In this document: positions 6,450 through 6,601 of the stretch, piece after piece
Layout: every line of letters begins with the position of its first letter
Position numbering within the stretch: the stretch's first letter is position 1
NCBI GenBank assembly: GCA_026387965.1
Contig: JAPLKR010000052.1
Span: 1-6,601 of the forward strand
Direction: 5' to 3'
Length of the DNA: 6,601 nt
Origin: Fusobacteriota bacterium
GTDB taxonomy: Bacteria > Fusobacteriota > Fusobacteriia > JAPLKR01
Made by a program: the position numbers and the translations under genes
Notes under the pieces: generated by a model
Seen by the model: the letters and a program-made list of their open reading frames with translations, nothing else
The model's database searches: none
Told to the model about the DNA's origin: nothing

Positions 6450-6601
6450 TTGTCCCTTGCAAAAAGGACAAGCACATTGGGAAAAGAATAGAGAAACAAC
6501 CAAATCGTTTTAAAACGTGTAATGCGTTTTAAAATAGCAGACGAATGTCTGCAAACTGTTTTGTCTGTCATGGATAAAACAACTAAGTTAACGAGCTTAA
6601 G
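6450..6601 (+). ncRNA. Structured untranslated transcript or leader running off the right edge, possibly an rRNA operon leader
   Basis: Downstream of the strong promoter no open frame with a ribosome site is seen, but four successive hairpins are. They are 6450-6458 with 6464-6471 (one bulged C, loop GCAAA), 6508-6517 with 6525-6534 (10 perfect pairs), 6537-6542 with 6547-6552 (six perfect pairs, GAAT loop), and 6557-6566 with 6572-6581 (10 pairs including two G-U). The last 20 bases contain GTTAACGAGCTTAAG, which loosely resembles the 5' end of 23S rRNA (E. coli GTTAAGCGACTAAG), so the mature RNA might begin near 6585. I see no boxA-like CTCTTT motif. Alternatives are a regulatory leader of a protein gene to the right, or a separate small RNA. 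The hairpins are seen; the RNA's identity is a guess. Confidence 0.45.

Noticed and set aside
6326-6571. 81-codon frame on the - strand across the right-edge promoter region
   Set aside because: It would run through the strong + promoter and end in the pnuC terminator, it has no SD, and its translation is low-complexity hydrophobic.
6570-6601. Start of a protein (ATG at 6570, open to the window edge)
   Set aside because: No SD lies upstream and the ATG is buried in the 6557-6581 hairpin. Only ten codons are visible, so it cannot be called.
1-6601. CRISPR array, insertion sequence, integrase or attachment site
   Set aside because: No regularly spaced repeats, transposase or integrase motifs, or terminal inverted repeats were found on either strand.

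Overview
The window is AT-rich bacterial DNA with tightly spaced genes. Each complete gene has a strong GGAGG-type ribosome binding site, and the three confident promoters are sigma70-like (17-bp spacers, -10 boxes at or one base from TATAAT). The DnaE is single-chain, about 1137 residues, with a non-degenerate PHP domain and a C-terminal region that recalls Clostridia/Negativicutes/Fusobacteria-type DnaE. Together with the low GC and strong SDs this suggests a low-GC bacterium of Bacillota or Fusobacteriota character. That placement is an inference, and a small-genome host-associated lineage is not excluded.

Layout, left to right. (1) Positions 1-543 hold the 3' part of an unrecognised gene on the + strand that is open at the window edge. 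(2) A bidirectional terminator at about 558-589 separates it from the convergent dnaE; the dnaE stop codon lies inside the hairpin. (3) dnaE (579-3992, - strand) encodes the replicative DNA polymerase III alpha subunit and appears complete. (4) A 198-bp divergent intergenic region carries two back-to-back promoters, one for dnaE and one for a transporter. (5) An APC-superfamily amino acid permease or antiporter (4191-5504, +), clearly related to the arginine/agmatine antiporter AdiC, shows changes at several substrate-contact positions. (6) After a 97-bp gap with no convincing terminator comes pnuC (5602-6312, +), a nicotinamide riboside type transporter. (7) A long perfect hairpin terminator overlaps the pnuC stop. 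(8) The last 190 bases hold a near-perfect, UP-element-like promoter. It feeds an untranslated, hairpin-rich RNA that runs off the right edge, most simply the leader of a stable RNA, perhaps an rRNA operon.

The two transporters may be co-transcribed and would bring in amino acids (or exchange an amino acid for its product) and an NAD precursor, a pattern of nutrient scavenging. dnaE is a housekeeping gene in its own transcription unit. I see no CRISPR array, insertion sequence, integrase, toxin-antitoxin pair or obvious defence system. The least explained parts are the structured RNA at the right edge and the unrecognised ORF at the left edge.
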